NCBI GenBank assembly: GCA_963575745.1
Contig: CAUYUJ010016283.1
Span: forward strand, 339,234 to 403,233
DNA: 64,000 nucleotides
Source: Prorocentrum cordatum
Taxonomy: Eukaryota > Sar > Dinophyceae > Prorocentrales > Prorocentraceae
Direction: 5' to 3'
Part shown: piece after piece, positions 52,570 through 63,913 of the stretch
How positions within the stretch are numbered: the stretch's first letter is position 1
Layout: every line of letters begins with the position of its first letter
The notes under the pieces: generated by a model
Databases searched by the model: none
What the model saw: the letters and a program-made list of their open reading frames with translations, nothing else
What the model was told of the DNA's origin: nothing
Position numbers and translations under genes: made by a program

Positions 52570-52856
52570 GCAGCAACAACAACAATTACGTTAAGACTGT
52601 TCGCTCTTATCTGCTCGAGTGTCATTCAACGTGTATTTCAAAAACCCTCCATACCCGCCCTCTTCGTCGTCGATCGTGCCCCTTTTGGGGGGTGTATTTT
52701 TCTTCCTTGCAGGCCGGGCCCCGGCAAGCGGCGGGGCGGCCGAGGACCGTGGGCCTCGCCAGCGGCAGCGCCGATCGGCGGCAACCCGTCCCCAAGAGGG
52801 ACGGACAGGGTGCCGACCACGACAACGACGACGACGACGACGAAAACGACGACGAG

Positions 52857-52924
<68 letters not shown>

Positions 52925-54256
52925 GCGAAAGAGAGAGCGAGGGCGAGAGCGAGAGCGAGAGCGGGGCCACGAAAGGCAGGAAGGGGGCCACGCACGGCGA
53001 CAGCGGGACCACGGAAGGCACACGTAGGAGGCCACGACGGGCGCGAACGAGCGGGGGCCACGAAGGGCAGATAATGCGGGGCCATAGAGGGTAACGACGG
53101 GGCCACTGAGGGTAGCAACGGGGCCACGAAGGGCAGCGACGGGGCCACGAAGGACGACAGCGGGGCCACCAAGCGCATGCATAGGAGGCCCCGACGGGCG
53201 CGAACGAGCGGGGGCCACGAAGGGCATACACATCTGGGGCCACGAAGGGCAGCGAGGGGGCCACGAAGGGCGGCGAGGGGGCCACGAAGAGCAGCGATGG
53301 AGCCACGGAGGGCTGCAACGGCTGCAACGGGTCCACGAAGGGCAGCGAGGGGCAACGAAAGGGAGGGTGCCATGAAGGGCAGCAACTGGCCCACGAAGGG
53401 CAGCGAGGGGGCCACGAAGGGCTGATAACGCGGGGCCACAAAGGGCAACGACGGGGCCACTGAGGGTAGCAACGGGGCCACGAAGGACAGCGACGGGGGC
53501 CACGAAGGACGACAGCGGGGCCACCAAGCGCATGCATAGGAGGCCCCGACGGGCGCGAACGAGCGGGGGCCACGAAGGGCTGCAACACAGCCACGACGGG
53601 CAGCGACGGGGCCAGGAAGGGCTGCAACGGGGCCACGAACGGCAGCGAGGGGGCCACGAAGGGCTGCAACGGGTCCACGAAGGGCAACGAGGGGTCCACG
53701 AAGGGCGGCAACGGAGCCACGAAGGGCAGCGAGGGGACCACGAAGGGCTGCAATGGGGCCACGAAGGGCAGCGAGAGCCCGATTCCTAAGTAAGCTGCGA
53801 GGGAGTCCTAAGCGTGAGCGTGACTCCTGGGTGCCTGATTGTCGGGAGCGCGGCGCTTGAGTAAATCGCGGGGACTTCCAACGCAAGAGCGCGATTCTTG
53901 AGTAAATTGCAAGCGAGTCTCCAGCGAGAGCGCGGCTCCAGAGCGCCGAGAGAGAGAGAGAGAGAGCGATTCCTCCTTAAGTTGGAAGGAAATCCCAAGC
54001 GAGAGCGCGATTCCGGAGTACAAGGCGAAGAAGTCTCAAGCGGGAACGGGGGTCCTAGCTAAATTGTGCGGACGCATCAGGTGGGAACCGTTGCTGTTGT
54101 AACCCAGAGCCAAAAGCACAATTTGAGCCGAGTGGCGTTCCCTTCTACTGTTCTTTTTATAAATTTAAAGACAAAAAGCAAAAATCCGGGGGAAGCGCTC
54201 TATTTCAAAAAAAAACTCGAATCTTCACCGGAGGGGGGATCAACAATCCTTGTACA
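52503..54256 (+). repeat. Macrosatellite unit 2 (type I, longest)
   Basis: CAA run (52503-52590); leader with CTGCTCGAGTGTCATTCAAC and TTTTTCTTCCTTGCAGGCCG (52591-52740); GAC run (52815-52920); GAGCGAGAGCGAGAGCG; S19 array with GGGGCCACGAAGGGCAGCGA steps (52960-53775), in which a block with GCATGCATAGGAGGCCCCGA repeats at about 355 bp; S44 array (53785-54075); degenerate type I terminal module (54080-54256). Confidence 0.92.
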
Positions 54257-54546
54257 GACAGCAACACCAGCAGCAGCAACAACAACAATCAGTTTAAGAC
54301 TGCTCGCTTGTATCTGCTCGAGTGTCATTCAACATGTATTTCAAAAACCCTCCATACCCGCCGTCGTCGATCGTGCCCCTTTTGGCGGATATGTTTTTCT
54401 TCCTTGCTGGCCGGGCCCCGGCAAGCGGCCGGGCGGCCGCGGACCGCCGGCCTGGCCAGTGGCAGCGCTGATCGGCGGCAACCCGACCCCAAGAGGGACG
54501 GACAGGGGACCGACCACGACGACGACGACGACGACGACGACGATGA

Positions 54547-54580
<34 letters not shown>

Positions 54581-55354
54581 AACGAGCAAAAGCGAAACCG
54601 AAAGCAAAAGCGAAAGCGACAGCTACAGCGAGAGCGAGAGCGTGAGCGGGGCCACCAAAGGCAGGAAGGGGGCCACGCAGGGCGACAGCGGGGCCACGAA
54701 GTGCATGCGTATGGGGCCACGAAAGGCGCGAACGAACGGGGGCAACGAAGGGCTGATAACGCGGGGCCACAAAGGGCAACGACGGGGCCACTGAGGGTAG
54801 CAACGGGTCCACGTAGGACAGCGACGGGGGCCACAAAGGGCGACAGCGGGGCCACTAAGGGCATGAAACGGGGCCACGACGGGCTGCAGCGGGGCCACGA
54901 AGGACTGCAGCGTGAGCGGGGCCACGAAGGGACGGACAGGGCCTCCACCAACTTGTCCGAGTTGCGAGAAAGTCCAGAGCGAGAGCGCCGTTCCTGAGTT
55001 CGGGGGCCTTCTTGGCAAGGATCTTCGGAGTAAGTCGTGAAGAAGTTCAAAGCAAGAGCCTTTGTCGTCGTGGCTGGGCCTCCGCCAACTTGACTGAATT
55101 GCGACGAAGTCGCGAGCGAGAGCGCCGTTCCTGAGTTCGGGGGCATCTCTGGACAGGATGTCTCGGGGCAAAATGTGAGGAAGTATCGACCGGGAGACGT
55201 TGTCGTCGTAGCTGGGCCTCCAAGGGCCCACATTTAGGCTCAAACAAACGCTCGAGCGGGAGCCTCGGTTTCAGCGAACATGTAGCCGGCGTCGAGGCGA
55301 GAGCGCGCGGAACCGCTTCCAGATACCAGCAAAAATTATTATCTGGACATGAGT
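54257..55354 (+). repeat. Macrosatellite unit 3 (type I front, type II end)
   Basis: CAA run (54257-54293), leader, GAC run (54518-54580) and S19 array (54645-54930) are type I. From about 54945 the S44 steps and terminal module are type II (GAGAGCGCCGTTCCTGAGTT; CACATTTAGGCTCAAA at 55229), ending in AAAATTATTATCTGGACATG. Confidence 0.9.
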
Positions 55355-56290
55355 ACTCAACAACATCAACAACAACATCAGCAACAGCAACAGCAACAAC
55401 AACGGCAACAGCAGCAGCAACAGCAGCAGCAACAACAACAATCAGTTTAAGACGGTTCGCTCTTATCTGCTCGAGTGTCATTCAACGTGTATTTCCTAAA
55501 CCTTCGATACCCGCCCTCTTCGTCTTCGATCGTGCCCCTTTTGGGGGGTGTATTTTTCTTCCTTGCAGGCCGGGCCACGGCAAACGGCGAGCGGCCGCGG
55601 ACCGTCGGCCTGGCCAGCGGCAGCGCTGATCGGGGCAACCCGACCCCAAGAGGGACGGACAGGGGACCGACCACGACGACGACGACGACGGCGAGCGAAA
55701 GCGAAAGCGAAACGAGAGCGAGAGCGAGAGCGACAGCTGGGCCACGAGGGGCAGGAAGGGGGCCACGCAGGGCGACAGCGGGGCCACGAAGGGCATGCGT
55801 ATGGGTCCACGAAGGGCGTGAACGAGCGGGGGCTACGAAGGGCAGATAATGTTCGGCCAAAGAGGGCAACGACGGGGCCACTGAGGGTATCGACGGGGCG
55901 ACGTAGGACAGCGACGGGGGCCACAAAGGGCGACAGCGAGGCCACGAAGGGCATGAAACGGGGCCACGACGGGCAGCCGCGGGGCCACGAAGGGCTGCGA
56001 GGGGGCAACAAAAGGGAGGGGGCCACACAGGGCAGCAACGGGCCCAATAAGGGCAGCGAGGGGACCTCGAAGGACTGCAACAGGGCCACGAAGGGCAGCG
56101 AGATCCCGACTCCTAAATAAGCTGTGAGGAAGTCCTAAACATGAGCGCGACTCCTGGGTGCCTAAGTGTCGGGAACGCGGCGCTTGAGTAAACCGCGGGG
56201 ACTTCCAACGCAAGAGCGCGATTCTGAGTAAATTGCAAGCAAGTCTCGAAGCGAGAGCGCGGCTCCAGAGCGCCGAGAGAAAGCGATTCC
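55355..56290 (+). repeat. Macrosatellite unit 4 (type I)
   Basis: CAA/CAG run (55355-55443), leader (55445-55570), short GAC run (55670-55690), S19 array (55738-56100), S44 array (56105-56285). There is no terminal module or CAA run at its right end, which joins unit 5 directly. Confidence 0.9.
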
Positions 56291-57112
56291 TCCATAAATT
56301 GCTCGAATGTCATTCAACGTTCATTTCCCAGACCGTCGATGCCCGCTCTCTTCGTCTTCGATATTGCCCATTTTGGGGGGTAGGTCGCTCGTCCTTGCAA
56401 GTCGGGCCCCGGCCAGCGGCGAGCGGCCGCGGACCGTCGGCCTGGCCAGCGACAGCGCTGATCGGCGGCAGCCCGACCCCAAGAGGGACGGACAGGGGAC
56501 CGACCACGAGGACGACGACGACGACGACGACGACGAGCGAAAGCGAAAGCGAAAGCGAGACGAGAGCGAGAGCGACAGCTGGGCCACGAGGGGCAGGAAG
56601 GGGGCCACGCAGGGCGACAGCGGGGCCACGAAGGGCATGCGTATGGGGCAACGAAGGGCGCGAACGAGCGGGGGCCACGAAGGGCAAATAATGCGGGGCC
56701 ACAAAGGGCAACGACGGGGCCACTGAGGGTAGCAACGGGGCCACGTAGGACAGCGACGGGAGCCACAAAGGGCGACAGCGGGGCCACGCAGAGCATGAAA
56801 CGGGGCCGCGCGGGCTTCAACGAGGCCACCAAAGGGCTGCGATGGGGACCACGAAGGGCTGCAGCGGGGCCACGAAGGGCAGCGAGGGGGCCACGAAGGA
56901 CTGCAACAGGGCCACGAAGGGCAGCGAGACCCCGACTCCTAAGTAAGCTGCGAGGGAGTCCTAAGTGTGAGCGCGACTCCTGGGTGCCTGAGTGTCGGGA
57001 GCGCGGCGATTGAGTAAATCGCGGGAAAAAAAAACCAACGCAACAGCGCGATTCGAAGTAAATTGCAAGCAAGTCTCCAGCGAGAGCGCGGCTCCAGAGC
57101 GCCGAGAGAAAG
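56291..57112 (+). repeat. Macrosatellite unit 5 (type I, no CAA run)
   Basis: The leader (ATGTCATTCAACGTTCATTT at 56307) follows S44 directly. Then come a GAC run (56507-56532), GCGAAAGCGAAAGCGAGACG, the S19 array (56578-56930) and S44 (56935-57112). Very similar to unit 6. Confidence 0.92.
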
Positions 57113-57334
57113 CGATTCCTCCATAAATTGCTCGAATGTCATTCAACGCTCATTTCCCAGACCGTCGATGCCCGCCCTCTTTTTCTTCGATCGTACTCCT
57201 TTTGGGGGGTAGGCCGCTATTCCTTGCAAGTCGGGCCCTGGCCAGCGGCGAGCGGCCGCGGACCGTCGGCCTGGCCAGCGGCAGCGCTGATCGGCGGCAA
57301 CCCGACCCCAAGAGGGACGGACAGGGGACCGACC

Positions 57335-57365
<31 letters not shown>

Positions 57366-58196
57366 AGACGACGACGAGCGAAAGCGAAAGCGAAAGCGAG
57401 ACGAGAGCGAGAGCGACAGCTGGGCCAAGAGGGGCAGGAAGGGGGCCACGCAGGGCGACAGCGGGGCCACGAAATGCATGCGTATGGGGCCACGAAGGGC
57501 GCGAACGAGCGGGGGCCACGAAGGGCAGATAATGCGGGCCCACAAAGGGCAACGACGGGGCCACTGAGGGTAGCGACGGGGCCACGTAGGACAGCGACGG
57601 GGGCCACAAAGGGCGACAGCGGGGCCACGAAGGGCATGAAACGGGGCCACGACGGGCTGCAACGGGTCCACGAAGGGCTGCGAGGGGGCAACAAAAGGGA
57701 GGGGGCCACACAGGGCAGCAACGGGCCCAATAAGGGTAGCGAGGGGGCCACGAAGGACTGCAACAGGGCCACGAAGGGCAGCGAGACCCCGACTCCCAAG
57801 TAAGCTGCGAGGGAGTCCTAAGTGTGAGCGCGACTCCTGGGTGCCTGAGTGTCAGGAGCGCGGCGATTGAGTAAATCGCGGGAAAAACCAACGCAACAGC
57901 GCGATTCGAAGTAAATTGCAAGCAAGTCTCCAGCGAGAGCGCGGCTCCAGAGCGCCCAGAAGGCAATTCGGGAAGAAACTGCAAGGAACTCCCAAGCGAG
58001 AGCGCGATTCTGGAGTAAAATACGAGGAACTCTCAGGCGGGAGCGGGGGTCCTGGCAAAATTGTGAAGAACTCTCAGGTGGGAGCCGTTGTTGTTGTAAT
58101 CCGGGGGCCAACAACGCAAATGAGCCGAGTGATTCCCCTGAGAAAAAGGATGCGAGCCCTGGGGGAAGCACGTCAACCATACTTTTCAATAACGGG
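57113..58196 (+). repeat. Macrosatellite unit 6 (type I)
   Basis: Leader (ATGTCATTCAACGCTCATTT at 57136), GAC run (57336-57375), S19 array (57420-57785), S44 array (57795-58080), full type I terminal module (58080-58196) with GCCGTTGTTGTTGTAATCCG and GGTTC-free GGGGGAAGCACGTCAAC. Confidence 0.92.
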
Positions 58197-58215
58197 AGTT
58201 CAACAACAACAACAA

Positions 58216-58259
<44 letters not shown>

Positions 58260-58300
58260 GCAACACCAACAACCATAACAATAACAATAATAACAACAAT

Positions 58301-58350
<50 letters not shown>

Positions 58351-58357
58351 CGACAGC

Positions 58358-58388
<31 letters not shown>

Positions 58389-58525
58389 GCCGCAGCAGCA
58401 GCAACAACAACAACCATTGAAATACAACAACAACAACAACAGCAACAGCAGCAGCAACAACAACAACCGCAACAAAAAAAAACAACAGCAAAAAAACACA
58501 ACAACAACAATAACAATAACAATTA
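58197..58525. repeat. Longest CAA microsatellite
   Basis: About 330 bp of CAACAACAA with CAG, ATA and CCG interruptions. Frames give poly-Asn, poly-Gln and poly-Thr, or poly-Leu, poly-Val and poly-Cys on minus, all artefacts. Confidence 0.98.
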
Positions 58526-58879
58526 CTAGCACGTGGGGACACTCCGTTCTCACCAGTGCCAGGGTTTTCATAGGAGGCGGGCAATACCCCCACTTTGTGG
58601 GGGGGCCGGTTCAAGCTCTACCAAATTTCCAAACGACTCTTCGCCACCACCCACACCCAGCTTCCCGCCCTATGACGTTCGGACACTTCACTTCGTGGCA
58701 TGCGGACGACCGTGGCTACTATTCAGGGCCCCGCGGCCGACGACGACGGCGTGCGCGCGCGAAGAAAAAACGAATGTGTCCCGCATGGTATTATTTGACA
58801 GGGATGATGGCCCTGGCAGGTGCGCAACCGTTGTTGCAGAAGTTCGAAAAAGTTGCTCGCAAAAGCCCGTTTGACAGAA
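58526..58879 (+). CDS. Exon-like unique insert within the macrosatellite
   Basis: This is the only non-repeat stretch of the region apart from the AT-rich duplication. A plus-strand frame reads ARVFIGGGQYPHFVGGPVQA, ASRPMTFGHFTSWHADDRGY and AWYYLTGMMALAGAQPLLQK to a stop at 58885. A second plus frame is also open. No domain is recognised. Confidence 0.27.
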
Positions 58880-59280
58880 ATGTTTAAAAAGTGTTGGGTT
58901 TCCTACGAATCCGCAAGAGCGCGCGGGATGAAATTTTGACAATTTTTTTTGAAAAACCATTGGTTTTTTATGTTTTTATGTTAAAATCGCTACGAAAACT
59001 AAGGTTTTGGAAGGATTTCGTCTTGCGCGCGCGAATGTCCACTTTACCTTATTTTTTGCAAGGGATTCTTGAAGTTTGGTTATGTTAGAACAAGAAATGT
59101 CCACTTTAGCTTATTTTTTGCAAGGGAAAGCGGGCCGTAACAAAACAACCGGATCCGGACCAACCCGTTTTGCCTGAGACTTCCTCACGAAAATGATGAA
59201 AATGTGGCTGCGGCCTAGGCGCGGCGGGGGGGTCGCGCACCAGGGGCCCCAACAATAATTATTCTTTAGAAGTAATAATG
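58880..59280 (+). repeat. AT-rich 400-bp segment, copy 1
   Basis: Starts ATGTTTAAAAAGTGTTGGGT and ends ACAATAATTATTCTTTAGAA before a CAA run (59281-59328). It contains an internal repeat (ATGTCCACTTTACCTTATTT and ATGTCCACTTTAGCTTATTT, 63 bp apart). GC is much lower than in the surroundings. Copy 2 starts exactly 900 bp downstream. Confidence 0.95.
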
Positions 59281-59283
59281 TTC

Positions 59284-59324
<41 letters not shown>

Positions 59325-59779
59325 CCATTTTAAGGCTGTACGCTCTTACTTGCCCGCGAGTCATTCAACACGTATACCCTACACCCTCGATACCCGCCCT
59401 CTTCGTCTTCGATCACACCCCTTTCGGGGGGATTATTTCTCTTTGCTGGGGCCGGCGGGCTTAGACGTACGGGCAAACCGGAACGGGCGGACAATCCTTC
59501 GGGGGCGTACATCTCTCTGCCCGCCATTGGAATTGGCGCGGGCCCTGCAAGAGGAGGAGGGGAAGAACGAGGGAGAGTGGGAGGAAGGGGAGGGGGAAGG
59601 ACGAAGGAAGAGGGAAGATACCACGTTGTGAAGGCGTCCTTGGCGCGTGCGTGGTTCCTGAGCGCCGAAACGCAATTCCAGAATAATTTGTGAGGACGTC
59701 GCACGCGAGAGCGCAGTCCTGAGTACATTGTGAGGAAATCTCAGGCGGAAGCGGGGGCCCTGACTAAGTTGCGAGGAAG
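59281..59779 (+). repeat. Macrosatellite unit 7 (short, degenerate)
   Basis: CAA run (59281-59328) and leader (59330-59445, with GGGGGGATTATTTCTCTTTG). A purine tract (59550-59620) takes the place of GAC/S19, and two or three S44 steps follow (59640-59775). Confidence 0.8.
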
Positions 59780-60180
59780 ATGTTTAAAAAGTGTTGGGTT
59801 TCCTACGAATCCGCAAGAGCGCGCGGGATGAAATTTTGACATTTGTTTTTGAAAAACCATTGGTTTTTTGATGTTGTTATGTTAAAATCGCTACGAAAAC
59901 TAAGGTTTTGGAAGGATTTCGTCTTGCGCGCGCGAATGTCCACTTTACCTTATTTTTTGCAAGGGATTCTTGAAGTTTGGTTATGTTAGAACAAGAAATG
60001 TCCACTTTAGCTTATTTTTTGCAAGGGAAAACCGATCGTAACAACACAACCGGATCCGGACTCCCCCGTTTTGCCTGAGACTTCCTCACGAAAATGATGA
60101 AAATGAGGCTGCGGCCTAGGCGCGGCGGGGGGGTCGTGCACCAGGGGTCCCAACAATAATTATTCTTTAGAAGTAAGAAT
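59780..60180 (+). repeat. AT-rich 400-bp segment, copy 2
   Basis: Nearly identical to 58880-59280, with a few substitutions and one-base indels (for example AAAGCGGGCCGT against AAAACCGATCGT). It again ends at a CAA run (60181-60281). Confidence 0.95.
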
Positions 60181-60184
60181 GTTC

Positions 60185-60230
<46 letters not shown>

Positions 60231-60235
60231 CCACC

Positions 60236-60280
<45 letters not shown>

Positions 60281-61670
60281 CTTAAGACTGTTCGCTCGTA
60301 TCTGCTCGAGTGTCATTCAACGTGTATTTCCCGAAACCCTCGGTACCCACCCTCTTCGTCTTCGATCGTACCCCTATTGGGGGGTGCATCTTTATTCCCT
60401 GCAGGCCGGGCCTCGGCTACCCGCGGGGTGGCCGCTGACCGTCGGCCTGGCCTGCGGCAGCGCTGATCGGCGGCCAACCCGACCCCAAGAGGGACGGACA
60501 GGGGACCGACTGCGAAGACGACGACGACGACGACGACGAGCGAAAGCAAGAGCGAGAGCGAGAGCGAGAGCGAGAGCGAGAGCGGAGCCACGAAGGGCAG
60601 GAAGGGGGCCACGAAGGGCGATTGCGGGGCCACGAAGGGCATGCGTATGGGTCCACGAAGGGCGTGAACGAGCGGGGGCTACGAAGGGCAGATAATGTTC
60701 GGCCAAAGAGGGCAACGACGGGGCCACTGAGGGTAGCGACGGGGCCACGTAGGACAGCGACGGGGGCTACAAAGAGCGACAGCGGGGCCACGAAAGGCAT
60801 GCATATGGGGCCACGACGGGCGCGAACGAACGGGGGCCACGAAAGGCATATATCTATCTATATGTGGCCACGAATGGCAGCGAGGGGGCCACGAAGGGCT
60901 GAAACGGGCCCAGGAAAACCAGCGAGGAAGCCAAGAAGGGTTGCAACGCGGCCACGAAGGGCAGCAAAGAAGCCACGAAGGGCTGCAACGGGGCCACGAA
61001 GGGCGGGACCACGAAGAGCTGCAACAGGGCCACGAAGGGCAGCGAGGGGGCCACGAAGGGCTGCAACGGGGCCACGAAGGGCAGTGAGGGGTCCACGAAG
61101 GGCTGCAACGGAGCCACGAAGGGCAACAAAGGGGCCACGAAGGGCTGCAACGGGTTCACGAAGGGCAGCGAGGGGGCCACGAAGGGCAGTGAGGGAGCCG
61201 CGAAGGGCAGCGAGATCCAAGTTTTCAAATAAGCTGTGAGGGAGTCCTAAACGTGAGAGCGACTCCTGGGTGCCTGAGTGTCGGGAGCGGCGCTTGAGTA
61301 AACCGCGGTGGATTCCGATGCAAGAGCGCGATGCGTAAGGAAATTGCAAGCAAGTCTCCAGCGAGAGCGCGGCTCCAGAGCGCTGAGAGAGCGATTCCTG
61401 AACGAATTGGAAGAAGTCCCTAGCGAGAACGCAATTCCGGAGTACAATGCGAGGAGGTCTAAGGCGGGAGCGGAAGTCCTGGCTAAATTATGAGGAAGTC
61501 TCAAGCGGAAGCTGTTGTTGTTGTAACCCGGGGGCCAGGGGCACAGTTTGAGCCGAGCGACTTTCCCTGGTAATAAACAGGGTGCGAGCCATGGGGGAGG
61601 CACTTCAACTGGAAAAAAAACATGGTCACCCGAGGGGGGATCAACAATAATTATTATTCCGGAGTGAGAA
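60181..61670 (+). repeat. Macrosatellite unit 8 (type I)
   Basis: CAA run with an internal CAC run (60181-60281), leader (60283-60410) with TCTTTATTCCCTGCAGGCCG, GAC run (60513-60540), GAGCGAGAGCGAGAGCG, S19 array (60585-61210), S44 array (61225-61500), full type I terminal module (61500-61670) with AGCTGTTGTTGTTGTAACCC. Confidence 0.93.
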
Positions 61671-63075
61671 TTCAACAACAACAGCAACAACAACAACGAT
61701 CATTTTAAGACTGTTCGCTCCTATCTGTCCACGTGCTAATCAATACGTATATCCCAAACCCTCGATGCCCGCCCTCGTCGTCTTCGATCGTACCTCCCTT
61801 GGGTATATCTTCCTTACCTGCCACGTGTATTTAGCGCAGCCCCTAAAACATGGGAAGAGAGGACGGGTGAAGGGGGAGGGAGAATAATGGAGCACGAGAG
61901 AAATTAGAAGGAGGGGGGCAAGGAGCAGAAAACAAGTGGTAGAACCAGACGGGCAGATCGGGTGGGCAGACCCATAGCGGGCAGGTCGAGAAGGCGGGCC
62001 CAGGCGACGAGGTCGAGCAGGCGGGTTGCTGAAGCGTGGGTCCTGCATGAATCGCGAGGATGTCTCGAGCGATAGGGCGATTCCTAAGTGAATCGTGAGA
62101 AAAGCCAGCGCGGGCCACGAAGGGCATAAAATCCGAGGACACAGAGGGCAGCGACGGGACCGCTGAGGGCAGCACCAGGGCCACGAAGGGCAGCGAGGGG
62201 GCCACGAAGGGCGACAGCGGGGCCACGAAGGGCACGCATATGGGGCCACGACGGGCGCGAGCGAGCGGGGGCTACGAAGGGCATAGAATGCGGGACCACA
62301 AAGGGCGACAGCGGGGCCACTGAGGGCAGCAAAGGGGCCACGAAGAGCAGCGAGGGGGCCACGAAGGGCGACAGCGGGGCTACGAAGGGCATGCGTATGG
62401 GGCCACGACGGGCGCGTGCGAGCGGGGGCCACGAAGGGCATAGAATGCGGGGCCACAAAGGGCAGCGGCGGAGCCACTGAGGGCAACAACGGGGCCACGA
62501 AGGGCAGCGAGCGAAGGCGACCGCGAAACCAGTACGGGCAGCGAGGGGCATCGAAGGCGGGCTAAGGGCAGCGAGCGGCGACTGCAATCATTAACGGGCT
62601 GGTCGGGCGGGCAGGACCCGACGGGCGGGTCGAGCGGGCGGGTCGCTGAAGCATGAGTCCTGCTTGAACCGCCAAGCAATATGTAGCGGGAGCGCGATTC
62701 CTGAGTGTCGAGGACCCGCATCTGAATAAATTATGAAGAAATATCAAGCGAAGCGGTTTGGTGATAACTTGCGAGAAAGTCCGAAGCGTGAACGCGATCC
62801 TGCAATAAATTGTCAATCAGTATAAAGCGGGAGCCGCGATTCGGTGGTAAATTGCCAGGAAGTCCCAAGCGAGAGAGCGATTCATCAATAAATTGTGAGG
62901 AAATATCAGGCGGGAGCCGTTGTTGTTGTAAACCGGGGGCCAACGACACAGTTTGAGCCTCAAGACTCTCCCTGAACACAAAAACAGGGTGCGAGCCCCA
63001 GGGGGGGCATTTCAATCGAAAAACTATAATGTGCACTGGGCGGGGGGATCAACAATAATTATTCTTCAGAAATGA
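61671..63075 (+). repeat. Macrosatellite unit 9 (type I, variant)
   Basis: CAA run (61671-61706); leader (61707-61810); a purine-rich insert (61845-61930) in place of the GAC run; GGGCGGGTCGAGCGGGCGGG steps (61950-62025 and 62595-62650); S19 array with a period of about 178 bp (62105-62530); S44 (62655-62890); type I terminal module (62890-63075) with AGCCGTTGTTGTTGTAAACC. Confidence 0.9.
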
Positions 63076-63126
63076 GAATTCAGCAGCAACAACAACAACA
63101 ACAACAGCAACAGCAACAGCAACAGC

Positions 63127-63164
<38 letters not shown>

Positions 63165-63838
63165 CTACTATCGTGTTAAGACTGTTCGCTCTTACTGGCA
63201 CGCGTGTCTTGCATTCCTTATACCCCAACCCTCGATACCCGCCCACTTCGTCTTCGATTGCACCCCTCTTTGTCGGCCACTGACCGAAGTGCGGAAAAGT
63301 CTCGAACGAGAGCGCCGTTCCTGAACTCAAAGGCCTCTCTGGCCAGAGGCTCTCGGAATACCTATGGAGAATAATCAAACAGGAGCCCTTGTCGCCGTGT
63401 CCGGGCCTCCACCAACATGCCTGAATTATGGGAAAGTCCCGAGCGAGAGCGCCGTTCCTGAGTTCGGGAGTCTTCTTGGCCAGGGGCTCTCAGAATAAAT
63501 CGCAAGGAAGTATCGAGCAAGAGCCCTTATCGTCGTGGCTGGGCCTCCGCCAACTTGACTGCCTTGGGAGGAAGTCTCGAGCGAGAGCGCCGTTCCTCAG
63601 TTCGGGGGCCTCTCTGGCCAGGGTGTCTCGGCGTAAATTGTGAGGAAATATCGCGCGGGAGCCGTTGTTGTCGCAGCTGGGCCTCCAAGGGCCCACATTT
63701 AAGCTCAAGCCAACGCTCGAGCAGAAGCCTCGTTTTCAATGAAAATGTAGCCCGCGTCGAAGCGAGAGCGCGCGGAACCGCTTCCGGAGATCAACCAGAG
63801 TTATATTTAGAAATGAACATTCAAAAACAACAACAACC

Positions 63839-63913
<75 letters not shown>

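Noticed and set aside
52591-53886. Long minus-strand frames rich in Pro/Ser/Ala over the S19 arrays, and plus frames beginning SFNVYF
   Set aside because: They recur in every unit because the unit recurs. The plus frame starts at GTG in most units, with ATG only in units 5 and 6, and its remainder is encoded by GAC and S19 repeats. No sign of protein-level constraint was visible.
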